Of a DNA stretch of 64,000 nt, positions 16,325 to 25,654 are shown one piece after another (positions within the stretch are counted from its first letter, which is position 1; each line of letters opens with the position of its first letter). The notes under the pieces are model-generated. The model saw nothing but the letters and a program-made list of their open reading frames with translations, did no database searches and was not told the DNA's origin. Made by a program: the position numbers and the translations under genes. Origin of the DNA: Lachnospiraceae bacterium UBA7050 (GTDB taxonomy: Bacteria > Bacillota > Clostridia > Lachnospirales > Lachnospiraceae); assembly GCA_002493905.1 (NCBI GenBank), contig DLAJ01000017.1, forward strand, positions 62,001-126,000, given 5' to 3'.

Positions 16325-17011
16325 TTATCCTCTTTCTGTAAAAAGTGATATAACGAGTTTGTAACCGCTCCCGCGTACCGGTACGATCTGTTGATTCATA
16401 TTCAGTTCACTCATGGTCTTTTTTAAGCGCGTCAGATTGACCTGAAGGGCGTTCTCATCAATAAATTCTGCGGTGCCCCAGACTGCATGGCAGAGCGTTT
16501 CCTTTGGTACAATTTCATTTTTATGGGTCAGAAAGACTTCCAGAAGCTTTCCCTGGTTTTTGGGCAGGATCACCGAACTGTTGTGAATGTAAAGCGTGTA
16601 GGTCTTGCGGTCTAACAGATAACCGTTTCCCTCCAGCAGATTTGCACGTCCTTCAAACCGTTTCAGGACATTGGCAATACGGCTTAAAAGGCGTTCCTTC
16701 CGGCAGGGCTTTGTCAGATATTCATCAGCGCCCAGCTGCAGGGCATGCAGCTCGTCATGCAGTTCATCACGGGATGTCAGCACCAGAACCGGAACAGAAC
16801 TTTTTTGTTTTAGCTCGCGGCAGAGCTGAAAACCGTTGATTCCCGGAAGGTTCAAATCTAAGAGTATAAGATCGGGAGAGAGTGCAAGAAGCCGGCTGGT
16901 CACATCTTGAAATTCAGATATCCCGTCCACCCGGTATCCGGCTTTACGCAGAAGATCGGATAATTCTTCCCGCATCAATACCTCGTCCTCCACTATGGCA
17001 ATATGCTTCAT
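16325..17011 (-). CDS. OmpR-family response regulator, BceR-like
   Basis: DNA-binding partner of the kinase. 228 residues: receiver domain 1-115 with acidic pair Glu8-Asp9, phosphoacceptor Asp52 in LILLDLNLPG, switch Thr in VLTSRD and Lys in YLTKP near 103, and a winged-helix domain 130-225 (IVPKETLCHAVWG, VNLTRLKKTM). Start ATG 17011 follows AGGAG by 8 bases; the frame is open far upstream but lacks a site there. Expected target: the promoter of the ABC transporter genes upstream, as in other Bce systems. Confidence 0.92.
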   Translation of the reverse strand: MKHIAIVEDEVLMREELSDLLRKAGYRVDGISEFQDVTSRLLALSPDLILLDLNLPGINGFQLCRELKQKSSVPVLVLTSRDELHDELHALQLGADEYLTKPCRKERLLSRIANVLKRFEGRANLLEGNGYLLDRKTYTLYIHNSSVILPKNQGKLLEVFLTHKNEIVPKETLCHAVWGTAEFIDENALQVNLTRLKKTMSELNMNQQIVPVRGSGYKLVISLFTERG

Positions 17012-17022
17012 CAATGATTCTC

Positions 17023-19086
17023 CTATTCTTCCCGCATTGGTACTGTCAGCTTTAAGAGGTAATGATCGCTCGAACGTTTGACGGCTGCAATATAAATCCA
17101 TTCTACCACAATCAGAACGGCTATGACAATCGCAGAGATCAGCATCATTTCGTTCAGACTGTTCTTTGCTTTGTAAGATAAAATTCCGCCCAGCAGTGCG
17201 CGGACACCGAACAGACTGCTTACGGCGGCAGCGACGACCGGAATGCCAAAATACCAGTGAATCTGTTTGCGGGCGCAGCGGCAAAGGGTTTCGTGATCGG
17301 CGCCTAAACGGATCAGCGTCCGGTAACGCCTGCCCGACTTCCGCTGGCTCATGAGAAAGCCAGTCCCAATGACGGTATTGGCAATGATCAGAAAGATGAT
17401 CGCAAGGTAAATTGTGATGTAGCTTGCGGCAACCATATAGAATAACTGGCGCCCCATATTTTTTAAGTAACTTTCATAAGGGATGTGCTCCGCATCCAGC
17501 CTGTCATTCATGTCGGTGATAGCGGATAAAAGGCTGGCATGCGCGGTCAGTTCTTCTGCCAGAATCCCGTTGAGATAAACACTGTGGCTTCCGGATGTAA
17601 GAGAATCAAAGACATCGTCCGGAATGATTAAGGCAAACGATAATGTGATGGAACGGTCCGCAACGAGATTGGTTGTCTGGACGGGACCGGTCAGAACACA
17701 GGTGTGCCCGCTGAGCACCGCCTCCGGCCTTGTCTGCAAAATAGTGTTTAATAAGCGCAGTCCCTCCTGTGATACATAGGAAGCGTCCATATAAACAGCG
17801 GCTTCCTCCTGATCAAGTGATAAGAGAGGCAGACCTGCGGCGTTCAAAAGTGCATTATAGCCGCTCAACGAGATGGTATAAGGATAATCGGCATAGGAAA
17901 GATTGTTCAGCAGTACATCCCGGCTGTCGGAAGCGGGGGCTTCCCTAAGCGCCGACATCAGGGCATCCATTCGGAATACACCATCCATATCGTCCGGCGC
18001 ATGCGGATGTCCGAGCCGTATCTCGAACAGGTTCTGAAAACAGTCGTTTAGTCCGCTGTCGTTAAGAGCATTCCGGATTCCCGCGGAAGAACCCATGTTT
18101 TCCGGGTCCTGAAAGGAATAATCGATTACATGGGGCGTGCCTGAACCGTAAAAGCGCGAAATGGCGATCCCGGCTCCAAAACAGCATAATGCGGCAAGGA
18201 TCAGCAGCGAACAGACGGCGAGCATATTGGAACGGTACATGACGGTCTCCTGTATCTGACGAAAATTGAATGCGTGAAGACGGCGCCTGCTGCAGCTGAG
18301 CGCCGCTGCAAGGCCGATTGCAGACCGCAGTCCCCAAAAGAAGAGCAATGTTCCGGTCAGGCCTAACAGAATCGTGAGTCCCATCTGCGTATTCCGATAC
18401 CATGCAATGCCGCTGATTGCCCTGAAATATGCGGCAGCGAGGCAGCATATGCCGGAGAGCGCGGCAAGCGCATAAAAAAAGGAAGGAAGCTGCTTTTTTG
18501 TGCCGTCTGGCGTATCAACAAGAAGAGAACCAATTTCCTGACGACTGATTTTGCCGCTGAGAATTAAAAAAGCGGCAAATTTAATCAGGAGAAAGCCGGC
18601 CGCAGTTCCGAGCAGAGCATGGAAGGAAAAAGAAATCTGATGATTGATGATTCCGATGCCCACGAGCCGCGCTGTAATCAAACTGACCAGTTCAGACAAT
18701 AAAGCAGCTGAAGGAAGTCCGATGGCAAGAGAGACGATGCTGCTGCGAAAATCCTCAGCGATCAGAAGCAGAAATAATTTGATGCGCCGCATTCCAAGCA
18801 TCAGATAAACGCCGAACTCATGTCTGCGCCGTTCCAATTGATATTTGCTTGCATAGTAAATCAGAAAAAACAGAATAAACAGGGCAAGCCCGTAGAATAC
18901 CGGGATCATGGACAATAATTTGGAAACCGCATCACTTTCAAGCTTCTCTAAAAAGATCATGACATCCTGACGGGACAATGACAGGAGCATATAAAATGCG
19001 ATGACAGGTATAACCAGAGAACCAAAAAACAGCCGGTTTTCTTTCCGGTTCCGCTTGCTGTTGCGTGAAATCAGTTTAGAGAACAT
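17023..19086 (-). CDS. BceB-type ABC transporter permease
   Basis: FtsX-type permease of a peptide antibiotic sensing and resistance transporter. 687 residues with the characteristic layout: about ten transmembrane helices and a large extracellular domain between helices seven and eight (about residues 305-520), which in BceB proteins binds the target lipid-peptide complex. Opens FSKLISRNSKRNRKENRLFF, a common cytosolic start. Overlaps the ATPase gene by 11 bp and is followed 11 bp later by the response regulator, so all four are one operon. Confidence 0.9.
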   Translation of the reverse strand: MFSKLISRNSKRNRKENRLFFGSLVIPVIAFYMLLSLSRQDVMIFLEKLESDAVSKLLSMIPVFYGLALFILFFLIYYASKYQLERRRHEFGVYLMLGMRRIKLFLLLIAEDFRSSIVSLAIGLPSAALLSELVSLITARLVGIGIINHQISFSFHALLGTAAGFLLIKFAAFLILSGKISRQEIGSLLVDTPDGTKKQLPSFFYALAALSGICCLAAAYFRAISGIAWYRNTQMGLTILLGLTGTLLFFWGLRSAIGLAAALSCSRRRLHAFNFRQIQETVMYRSNMLAVCSLLILAALCCFGAGIAISRFYGSGTPHVIDYSFQDPENMGSSAGIRNALNDSGLNDCFQNLFEIRLGHPHAPDDMDGVFRMDALMSALREAPASDSRDVLLNNLSYADYPYTISLSGYNALLNAAGLPLLSLDQEEAAVYMDASYVSQEGLRLLNTILQTRPEAVLSGHTCVLTGPVQTTNLVADRSITLSFALIIPDDVFDSLTSGSHSVYLNGILAEELTAHASLLSAITDMNDRLDAEHIPYESYLKNMGRQLFYMVAASYITIYLAIIFLIIANTVIGTGFLMSQRKSGRRYRTLIRLGADHETLCRCARKQIHWYFGIPVVAAAVSSLFGVRALLGGILSYKAKNSLNEMMLISAIVIAVLIVVEWIYIAAVKRSSDHYLLKLTVPMREE

Positions 19087-19849
19087 TTGCGCTGCCTCCT
19101 CCCAACTGTGCTGTTACTTTCAAAATTCGTTCATAGAAATCCTGCTTTGTCTCGACAGGAATATCCCTGCGCAGCTCATGAAAGATCACGCCGTCCTGAA
19201 TGAACAGGATACGGCTGCAATAGCTTGCCGCGTCAGAATTATGTGTTACCATTAAGATTGTCGCATTTGTGTCCTGATTTAAGCCGTTCAATTTTTCCAT
19301 CAGAACCTTTGCGTTTTTGGAATCTAAGGCGCCGGTTGGTTCGTCGGCAAGGATGATGCGGGGATTTAAGATTAATGCTCTGGCAGCAGCTACGCGCTGT
19401 TTCTGTCCTCCTGACATCTGGGACGGGAATTTGTCCAGAATGTCTTCAATTTCAAGATAAGAGGACAGTTGTTTCAGACGCTGGCGGCTTTCTTTTTCCG
19501 GCATGTCGTGAAGTGAGAGCGGAAGCAGAATATTTTCACGGGCCGTCATGTTGTCAAGCAGTTCGAAATTCTGAAACAGATATCCGAGCTCTTTGCCGCG
19601 GTAATCGGCGAGCGCTGCGCCCTTAAGCGACTGGACCTGCTTTCCGTTCATAGTCATGCGGCCGCCCGTTGGGGAAATGACGGTCGCAACGCAGTTTAGC
19701 AGCGTGGATTTACCGGAACCGCTGCTTCCCATAATGCCTAAGAATTCACCAGGCATGACCTGAAACGTGATGCCGTTTAAGGCCTTTGTCTGATTGGCGC
19801 CCTTCCCATAATATTTTGTCAAAGCTTCGATTGTTAGAATCGGTTCCAT
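19076..19849 (-). CDS. BceA-type ABC transporter ATPase
   Basis: Cytosolic ATPase of the same exporter. 257 residues. Walker A GSSGSGKST near 42-50, Q loop LFQNFELL, signature MSGGQKQR near 141-148, Walker B ILADEP and D loop ALDSKN; closest to the MacB/LolD/BceA group. ATG 19849 is chosen because GGAG is about 6 bases upstream; GTG 19852 is possible. The module order ATPase, permease, regulator, kinase on one strand differs from the regulator-first order of Bacillus bceRSAB. Confidence 0.93.
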   Translation of the reverse strand: MEPILTIEALTKYYGKGANQTKALNGITFQVMPGEFLGIMGSSGSGKSTLLNCVATVISPTGGRMTMNGKQVQSLKGAALADYRGKELGYLFQNFELLDNMTARENILLPLSLHDMPEKESRQRLKQLSSYLEIEDILDKFPSQMSGGQKQRVAAARALILNPRIILADEPTGALDSKNAKVLMEKLNGLNQDTNATILMVTHNSDAASYCSRILFIQDGVIFHELRRDIPVETKQDFYERILKVTAQLGGGSANVL

Positions 19850-20125
19850 CACAGTTCTCCCCTTTTTTATTTATCGGTTATGACATTTTTTTACTCCTGA
19901 CTGTTTTGCATGCATCACTGTTATTGCTATGATAACACAGAGTTCATTCACAGAATACTTACATCTGCTGAAAGCGCAAAAGAGAATCGGAAAATAGAAT
20001 GGAATTGCGGAAGTGTTTATGGTAAGATAAAAACATGAAACAGACTGTTAGGCGAAATCACAGCAGGAATATTGTGCATGAAACATGATAGAGCATATTT
20101 GTTTTTTTGTGAAAGGAATTTGAAC

Positions 20126-20569
20126 ATGATGATGGAATTCGTAAAAGCCGGTACATCGGATGCGTTGGTGATAAACGGTATTTCCAAACGCGCGTTCGAC
20201 AGTGATGTAGAGGTAGGAGCACCCTGCAAGGGAGGTCCTCCCGGATATATGTCCGTGCAGTTTCATACAAAGATGGCAGGGTCTGGGCACTTATATAAAT
20301 TACTGATGGACGGGCTTATTATCGGGGCCGCCATACTTTTTCAGGAGGGGGACAGGCTTCATATAGGAAGAATATTGATAAGTCCTGAGTACCACAGAAA
20401 AGGCTATGGTGCTTATATGATGCATGAAATAGAAGGAATGTTTCTAGACGCAAAACAGATTGATCTTGACACCCCGATTTGGAATATTCGAACAAATTCA
20501 TTCTATCAAAAACTAGGATATACCGAATATAAGAGAGACAGTGAGTTTGTGTATTATAAGAAAGGTTGA
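20126..20569 (+). CDS. GNAT family N-acetyltransferase
   Basis: Predicted acetyltransferase, substrate unknown. 147 residues: MEFVKAGTSDA start, ILISPEYHRKGYGAYMM with the acetyl-CoA loop (HRKGYG), and the ending IRTNSFYQKLGYTEYK that is common to GNATs. ATG 20126 follows AAAGGAA; the frame is open upstream to 20072 without a better site. Divergent from the Bce operon with 276 bp between; I see no clear promoter there beyond weak matches. Confidence 0.85.
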   Translation: MMMEFVKAGTSDALVINGISKRAFDSDVEVGAPCKGGPPGYMSVQFHTKMAGSGHLYKLLMDGLIIGAAILFQEGDRLHIGRILISPEYHRKGYGAYMMHEIEGMFLDAKQIDLDTPIWNIRTNSFYQKLGYTEYKRDSEFVYYKKG

Positions 20570-20610
20570 AAGAAAAGCAGACCGGAGTATTGCGGAAAGG
20601 AGATACGCGG

Positions 20611-21747
20611 ATGGGAACGATGCCCCTGTTCAAATCGATTGAGTTTCTGCTTGAGCATGCCGGACCGGTCATTCAGTACCGGCTTCGTAAAGAGATTCTG
20701 AAAGAACTTTCCGCGGAAGACGAGGAACGGCTGCTTTCAGAAATTTATGAACTGCCGGACTACCAGCTTGTAAAAAGCTATGTGAAGCCGAACGGATATA
20801 TCGGGAACGGCATGCACAGCTTAAGCAACTGGCGCGGGCAGTCGTTTAAGGAAACGCCTCTGCAGGATGGGGAACATGCTGCGCGTCTGCTTTCTTATTA
20901 TCGGATACCAAAGAACAGTCCGATGGTAGCGGATTTTGTGAAAGCAATGCGCAGTGAAGAAATTCTGCGTGGAGAATTTTCCTATATTCCACCTGAACGC
21001 ACGCGGTTTGAAAATCGTTTCGCAGGATTAAACAGTGGGAATAGCCTGATGGCGCTGATTAATACGATGCAGGCGATGCTCGGCTATGGTGATGACTATG
21101 AAGATGTCAGGGAGTTTCAACAAATCTGTCTGAAAGGTTTCCGGCGTGTGCTTGAGATTGGTTCCCTTGACGAAATCACGAAATATAATGCCGGTGCAAA
21201 AAGAAAATATAATTATCCGTATATTGAATCGGACGAGTATTTTCCCGATTCGTACACGCTTGCAATGCTTGCATACACAGATTCGTGGCGCAGTCAGGAA
21301 AACGTAAGCATGATGGCGGATGCTCTGAATCACATTAATGAGATTATGAAACCGGACAATGAAATGCATGTCCGCATTGGTGGCAGATATTACGCTCCAT
21401 GCTTTGCGCTGACACGACCGCTCAGGGCATTTCGGGCTGATTTAATTGACACGATTCTGTACCGGCGCGTGTTAAGCGAGATTGCGATGCTGGGGGTCGG
21501 CGAACGCGTGGGTGTCATCAAAGAGTCCGTTCAGCATGTATGCGAAGCCATTGACCAGGACGGTATTTTGCGTATGGATTTTGCGGTGCCTCATAACAAA
21601 CGTTACTCACCAAAGAATATGAAGTATGTCGGTTCCTACACAGATGTGCGCCTGGAGTCCGATTATCGGGATAAAAATGCACTGCTTTGTGATCTGACGT
21701 TCTGGGCGGTGGAGTTCCTATATTTTGTAGAAGGGGAGGTATGCTGA
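20611..21747 (+). CDS. Conserved-looking protein of unknown function
   Basis: Not recognised with certainty. 378 residues, soluble, no signal peptide, rich in helices with regularly spaced Trp/Tyr (YRLRKEILKEL, GYIGNGMHSLSNWRG, DSYTLAMLAYTDSW), which could form an alpha-alpha toroid like prenyltransferase/squalene-cyclase-fold proteins; this is a weak structural guess. AAAGGAG lies 8 bases before the ATG. It ends one base before pdp, so the two are co-transcribed and perhaps functionally linked. Confidence 0.6.
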   Translation: MGTMPLFKSIEFLLEHAGPVIQYRLRKEILKELSAEDEERLLSEIYELPDYQLVKSYVKPNGYIGNGMHSLSNWRGQSFKETPLQDGEHAARLLSYYRIPKNSPMVADFVKAMRSEEILRGEFSYIPPERTRFENRFAGLNSGNSLMALINTMQAMLGYGDDYEDVREFQQICLKGFRRVLEIGSLDEITKYNAGAKRKYNYPYIESDEYFPDSYTLAMLAYTDSWRSQENVSMMADALNHINEIMKPDNEMHVRIGGRYYAPCFALTRPLRAFRADLIDTILYRRVLSEIAMLGVGERVGVIKESVQHVCEAIDQDGILRMDFAVPHNKRYSPKNMKYVGSYTDVRLESDYRDKNALLCDLTFWAVEFLYFVEGEVC

Positions 21748-21748
21748 T

Positions 21749-23053
21749 ATGAGAATGTATGACCTGATCAAAAAAAAGAGGGACGGCGGAATACTGACAG
21801 AGCAGGAAATCGCCTATATGATACAGGGCTACACAAACGGAAAGATTCCTGATTATCAGATGTCGGCAATGATGATGGCAATGTATTATCAAGGCTTGAA
21901 CGAGAAGGAAACGCTTTCGCTGACAATGGAGATGGCGCACAGCGGTGAATTGCTTGACTTAAGTGCGATTCATGGAGTCAAGGTCGATAAACACAGTACG
22001 GGCGGCGTCGGAGACAAGACCTCGCTCGCCCTAACGCCCATGGCTGCCGCCTGCGGCGTCAAGGTTGCCAAAATGAGCGGACGGGGCCTGGGACATACGG
22101 GCGGAACGATTGACAAGCTGGAAAGCTTTGCCGGATTCCGTACCGACATTACGACAGAGCAGTTTCTTTCGCAGGTGAACCGCATCGGCGTTGCCATCAT
22201 GGGGCAGACTGCAGACCTTGCTCCTGCGGATAAAAAATTATATGCGCTCAGGGATGTGACGGCGACCGTCGACCAGATGTCGTTGATCGCAAGCTCCATA
22301 ATGAGTAAAAAGCTTGCGGCGGGCGCAGATGCGATTGTATTGGATGTGAAAACCGGAAGCGGTGCGTTCATGAAAAAGGAAGAAGACGCTGAGGCGCTTG
22401 CGCGTGAGATGGTGCGGATCGGAAACGGCGCGGGAAGAAAAACGACCGCTGTGATTACGGATATGGACCAGCCGCTAGGATTTGCAGTCGGAAATGCTTT
22501 GGAAGTGCGGGAGGCAATTAATACGCTTTCAGGAAACGGTCCGGAAGACTTTCTGGAATTATGTCTCACACTTGGCAGTCATATGCTGCTTGCGGCAGGG
22601 AAAGCGGATTCTGAAAAGCAGGCGAGGGAGAAGCTCCGCGGCGTTATTGCGGATGGTTCGGCTCTTAAAAAGCTTGCGGATTTTGTTGCGGCGCAGGGAG
22701 GCGACGCCGATATGGTCTATCATCCCGAACGCCTGCCAAGAGCGGCGTTTACGGAAAGCGTCTGTGCCGGCAGTGACGGGTATATCAGCAGGATTATCTG
22801 TGACGAAGTCGGTATCTGTTCCCTTATGCTCGGCGGCGGCAGAGAGACAAAGGAAGACGTGATCGATCTGTCCGTCGGTATTGTATTCCATAAGAAAAAG
22901 GGGGATGCCGTGCAAAGCGGGGATGTGGTTGCGACGCTCCATGCCAATGATAAAGAAAAGCTTGCCGCTGCAAAGAACAGGCTGCTGCGTGCTATTGCAG
23001 TCAGCGCGGAACCTGTATCGAAAGTGCCTCTGATCAAGCGGGTAATCACATAG
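21749..23053 (+). CDS. pdp: Pyrimidine-nucleoside phosphorylase
   Basis: Phosphorolysis of thymidine, uridine and deoxyuridine to the base and (deoxy)ribose-1-phosphate; nucleoside salvage. 434 residues, family length. Visible: KHSTGGVGDKTSLAL phosphate-binding region near residues 80-94, the signature SGRGLGHTGGTIDKLE near 109-124, catalytic-site Lys/Ser in SLIASSIMSKKLA near 180-192 and KTGSGAFMK near 205. A glycine-rich C-terminal domain with a biotin-attachment-like fold ends the protein. AGGGGAGG precedes the ATG. Confidence 0.95.
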   Translation: MRMYDLIKKKRDGGILTEQEIAYMIQGYTNGKIPDYQMSAMMMAMYYQGLNEKETLSLTMEMAHSGELLDLSAIHGVKVDKHSTGGVGDKTSLALTPMAAACGVKVAKMSGRGLGHTGGTIDKLESFAGFRTDITTEQFLSQVNRIGVAIMGQTADLAPADKKLYALRDVTATVDQMSLIASSIMSKKLAAGADAIVLDVKTGSGAFMKKEEDAEALAREMVRIGNGAGRKTTAVITDMDQPLGFAVGNALEVREAINTLSGNGPEDFLELCLTLGSHMLLAAGKADSEKQAREKLRGVIADGSALKKLADFVAAQGGDADMVYHPERLPRAAFTESVCAGSDGYISRIICDEVGICSLMLGGGRETKEDVIDLSVGIVFHKKKGDAVQSGDVVATLHANDKEKLAAAKNRLLRAIAVSAEPVSKVPLIKRVIT

Positions 23054-23128
23054 GCGCCGGCATTGTTCTTTTGCCCGAAAGCAGCGCATACACTGATAGA
23101 AAAAGAAGGATGCGTGGAAGCTGCGGCA

Positions 23129-23434
23129 ATGGAAAAAGACAATGAACGCCGTGTCGAGCGGCGTCTCTTAAAGCTGACAGAGTATCTTTCCCTGCCCAAA
23201 GACCTTGTGTATGGGGAATGCCTGATCACAATGACCGGCAATACGGAGCTGACGATTGAAAACTATCGGAGTATCTGCCAGTTTGAGGAAACCTGTATTG
23301 TGATCGCCTTAAAGCACGACCGCCTTTTGATACAGGGCAGCCGGCTTGAAATTCTCTATTACCGGGAGGATGAAATTAAAATCAAAGGCAGGATCAGCGG
23401 ACTGCAGTTTCTTGGCGAATGTAAAAAAACATGA
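23129..23434 (+). CDS. yqfC: Sporulation protein YqfC
   Basis: YabP/YqfC family protein, needed in endospore formation in Bacillus; biochemical role unknown. About 101 residues with the family pattern LPKDLVYGECLITMTGN, ENYRSICQFE, IKIKGRISGLQFLGE. Start uncertain: ATG 23129 follows GGAAG; GTG 23114 and TTG 23063 are in frame. ATGA overlap with yqfD. The order yqfC-yqfD-phoH-yqfF-ybeY is that of Bacillus and most clostridia. Confidence 0.88.
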   Translation: MEKDNERRVERRLLKLTEYLSLPKDLVYGECLITMTGNTELTIENYRSICQFEETCIVIALKHDRLLIQGSRLEILYYREDEIKIKGRISGLQFLGECKKT

Positions 23435-24651
23435 GCGGTTTGGAGCGGATGAGGGCGACGGTGCGCATCGACGTAAAGGGCGATGCAAAGGAACGCTATC
23501 TGAACATGTGCCGGGCAAGGCATTTTCCGGTCTGGAATGTTCAGTCGGATAAAAAAAACGACGTCATCACCATGTGCATGAATAGAGAGGACTTTCTGGA
23601 GAGTAAGAGCGCTATCCGGAAGACCGGTGTAAAGGTGGTCGTGAAAGCGAAAAACGGACTGCCTTTTTTATTGAAAAAAATAAGCAGACGCAAGGTGTTT
23701 GTGGCGGGTGCGCTGCTCGGCATGATCTTTTTACTTGTGATGATGCGTTCCATCTGGGCATTTCAGTTTGAGGGAAACAAACGGATCACGGATGAACAGA
23801 TCGTGGATTATCTGGAGAGTCAGGGTGTGACGATCGGAACAAAGACGAAAAACCTTGATTATGAGGCGTTAGAGCAGGGACTTCGTGAACAGTTTCCCGA
23901 AATTACATGGGCTAGTGTCCTGCAGAGGGGAACAACACTCATCATACGGATCAGGGAGCGCGAATACACCGAAGTTTCGCAGCGCTATGACGACCGCACT
24001 GATATCATATCGGACGCGGACGGCGTGATTATATCCATGGTTGTCAAGGAGGGCGTTCCGTATGTAAAAAAAGGGGATACGGTCAGCACGGGGGATATTT
24101 TAGTTTGCGGCGCGGTTCCGGTTTATGATGAAAATCAGGTTATCAGCGGTTATCAATATTATCACGCGCAGGCGGATATTCTTGTGGAGACGACACAGCG
24201 TTACACGGATACCCTGCCTCTTTCTTATGAGAGGAAAGTCTATACGGGGCAGGAGGCTCTGATCGTCAGTCTCGGTACGTTCGATACGCGGTTTGTGTTC
24301 GGAGACGGACTTTCTTTGGCGGGTGTAGAGAGCCAGTCCAAAAACTATCAGCTCTGCTTGTTCCGCTATCTGCAGCTTCCTTTTTTTGCACAGATCACAA
24401 GACAGAAGGGCTATGAATGGGAGCTCTCTTATTATACAAGGCAGGAGGCACAGGCACTGCTTACGGCAGGTCTGGAAAAATATTTAAGGGAATTATCTGA
24501 AAAAGGGGTACAAATTATTGCGAAAGATGTTAAAATAGTAAAGAATGGAATGAGTATGGAGATTACGGCAGATATCACGATGAGGAGACTGGTCGGTATA
24601 AGCTGCCCGACGACGGTGGAGTTGATACAGGATGGAGAAAGTAACAATTGA
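23431..24651 (+). CDS. yqfD: Sporulation protein YqfD
   Basis: Membrane protein required in sporulation stage IV in Bacillus. 406 residues: an N-terminal cytosolic region, one transmembrane helix at about 90-108 (VAGALLGMIFLLVMMRS), and a long extracytoplasmic part with a POTRA-like opening FEGNKRITDEQIVDYLE, then beta-rich segments (GDTVSTGDILVCG). The extended C terminus overlaps phoH by 20 bp. Confidence 0.93.
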   Translation: MSGLERMRATVRIDVKGDAKERYLNMCRARHFPVWNVQSDKKNDVITMCMNREDFLESKSAIRKTGVKVVVKAKNGLPFLLKKISRRKVFVAGALLGMIFLLVMMRSIWAFQFEGNKRITDEQIVDYLESQGVTIGTKTKNLDYEALEQGLREQFPEITWASVLQRGTTLIIRIREREYTEVSQRYDDRTDIISDADGVIISMVVKEGVPYVKKGDTVSTGDILVCGAVPVYDENQVISGYQYYHAQADILVETTQRYTDTLPLSYERKVYTGQEALIVSLGTFDTRFVFGDGLSLAGVESQSKNYQLCLFRYLQLPFFAQITRQKGYEWELSYYTRQEAQALLTAGLEKYLRELSEKGVQIIAKDVKIVKNGMSMEITADITMRRLVGISCPTTVELIQDGESNN

Positions 24652-25654
24652 GCTCAGTGCGGATGCGCGCGATATGCAGAATGTGTTCGGCATGAACGAT
24701 TCATACTTAAGAAAGCTGGAGCGGGAACTTACGGTTGATATTGTCTGCCGTGACGGCGTCGTGCGGATAACCGGAGAGGAAGGGCAGACAGTGAAAGCGC
24801 GCGGGATTTTAGAGCGCTTAATGGAGCTTTCGAGAAGGGGTAATATGATTGAGGAACAGAATGTGAATTATGCGCTTGATATGAGCAGGGACGGAGAGGA
24901 CGACGGGATGCTTGCCATTGATGCCGACCGCATCTGTCATACGGTAAACGGGAAACCCGTCAAACCGAAAACACTCGGGCAGAAACGATATGTTGATGCG
25001 ATCCGCGATCACATGATCGTGTTTGGAACAGGACCTGCCGGAACCGGTAAGACATATCTGGCGATGGCAATGGCAATTACGGCGTTTAAGAATGAGGAAG
25101 TCGGACGTATCATTCTGACAAGACCTGCGATTGAGGCGGGGGAAAAGCTGGGATTTCTTCCGGGCGATCTGCAGAGTAAGGTTGATCCGTACTTACGGCC
25201 TCTCTATGACGCGTTGTATCAGATCATGGGAGCGGAGAGCTTTGTAAAAAATACGGAGAAGGGGCTGATCGAAGTCGCGCCGCTTGCCTATATGAGAGGC
25301 AGAACGCTGGACAACGCGTACATCATACTGGATGAGGCGCAGAATACGACGCCGGCGCAGATGAAAATGTTTCTGACGAGAATCGGCTTCGGTTCCAAGG
25401 TCGTCATAACGGGCGATCAGTCACAAAAAGATTTATCGCCGGATACGGAGTCCGGTCTGGATGTCGCGGTAAAAATACTGCGCGGCGTGGAGGAGATCGC
25501 ATTTTGCAAATTGACGAGCAAGGATGTTGTCAGACATCCGCTTGTGCAGAAAATCGTAAAGGCTTATGAAACCTATGAAGAAAAAGAACAGCATCGAACA
25601 AAAGGAAAAGCATACGGGGAAAAAGGCCGCAGCTCTGCTGCGCGGCGCCGCTGA
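24632..25654 (+). CDS. phoH: PhoH-family ATPase
   Basis: Cytosolic P-loop ATPase of the PhoH/PhoL group, often linked to YbeY and RNA metabolism. 340 residues: N-terminal KH-like part, Walker A GPAGTGKTYLA near 129-139, Walker B YIILDEAQNTT near 229-239, sensor VITGDQSQKDL. Basic Lys/Arg tail. Its last 89 bp overlap the yqfF-type gene. Confidence 0.95.
   Translation: MEKVTIELSADARDMQNVFGMNDSYLRKLERELTVDIVCRDGVVRITGEEGQTVKARGILERLMELSRRGNMIEEQNVNYALDMSRDGEDDGMLAIDADRICHTVNGKPVKPKTLGQKRYVDAIRDHMIVFGTGPAGTGKTYLAMAMAITAFKNEEVGRIILTRPAIEAGEKLGFLPGDLQSKVDPYLRPLYDALYQIMGAESFVKNTEKGLIEVAPLAYMRGRTLDNAYIILDEAQNTTPAQMKMFLTRIGFGSKVVITGDQSQKDLSPDTESGLDVAVKILRGVEEIAFCKLTSKDVVRHPLVQKIVKAYETYEEKEQHRTKGKAYGEKGRSSAARRR

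Noticed and set aside
20005..20033. Promoter TTGCGG / 17 bp / TAAAAA before the GNAT at 20126
   Set aside because: Only 3/6 and 4/6 matches; too weak to list.
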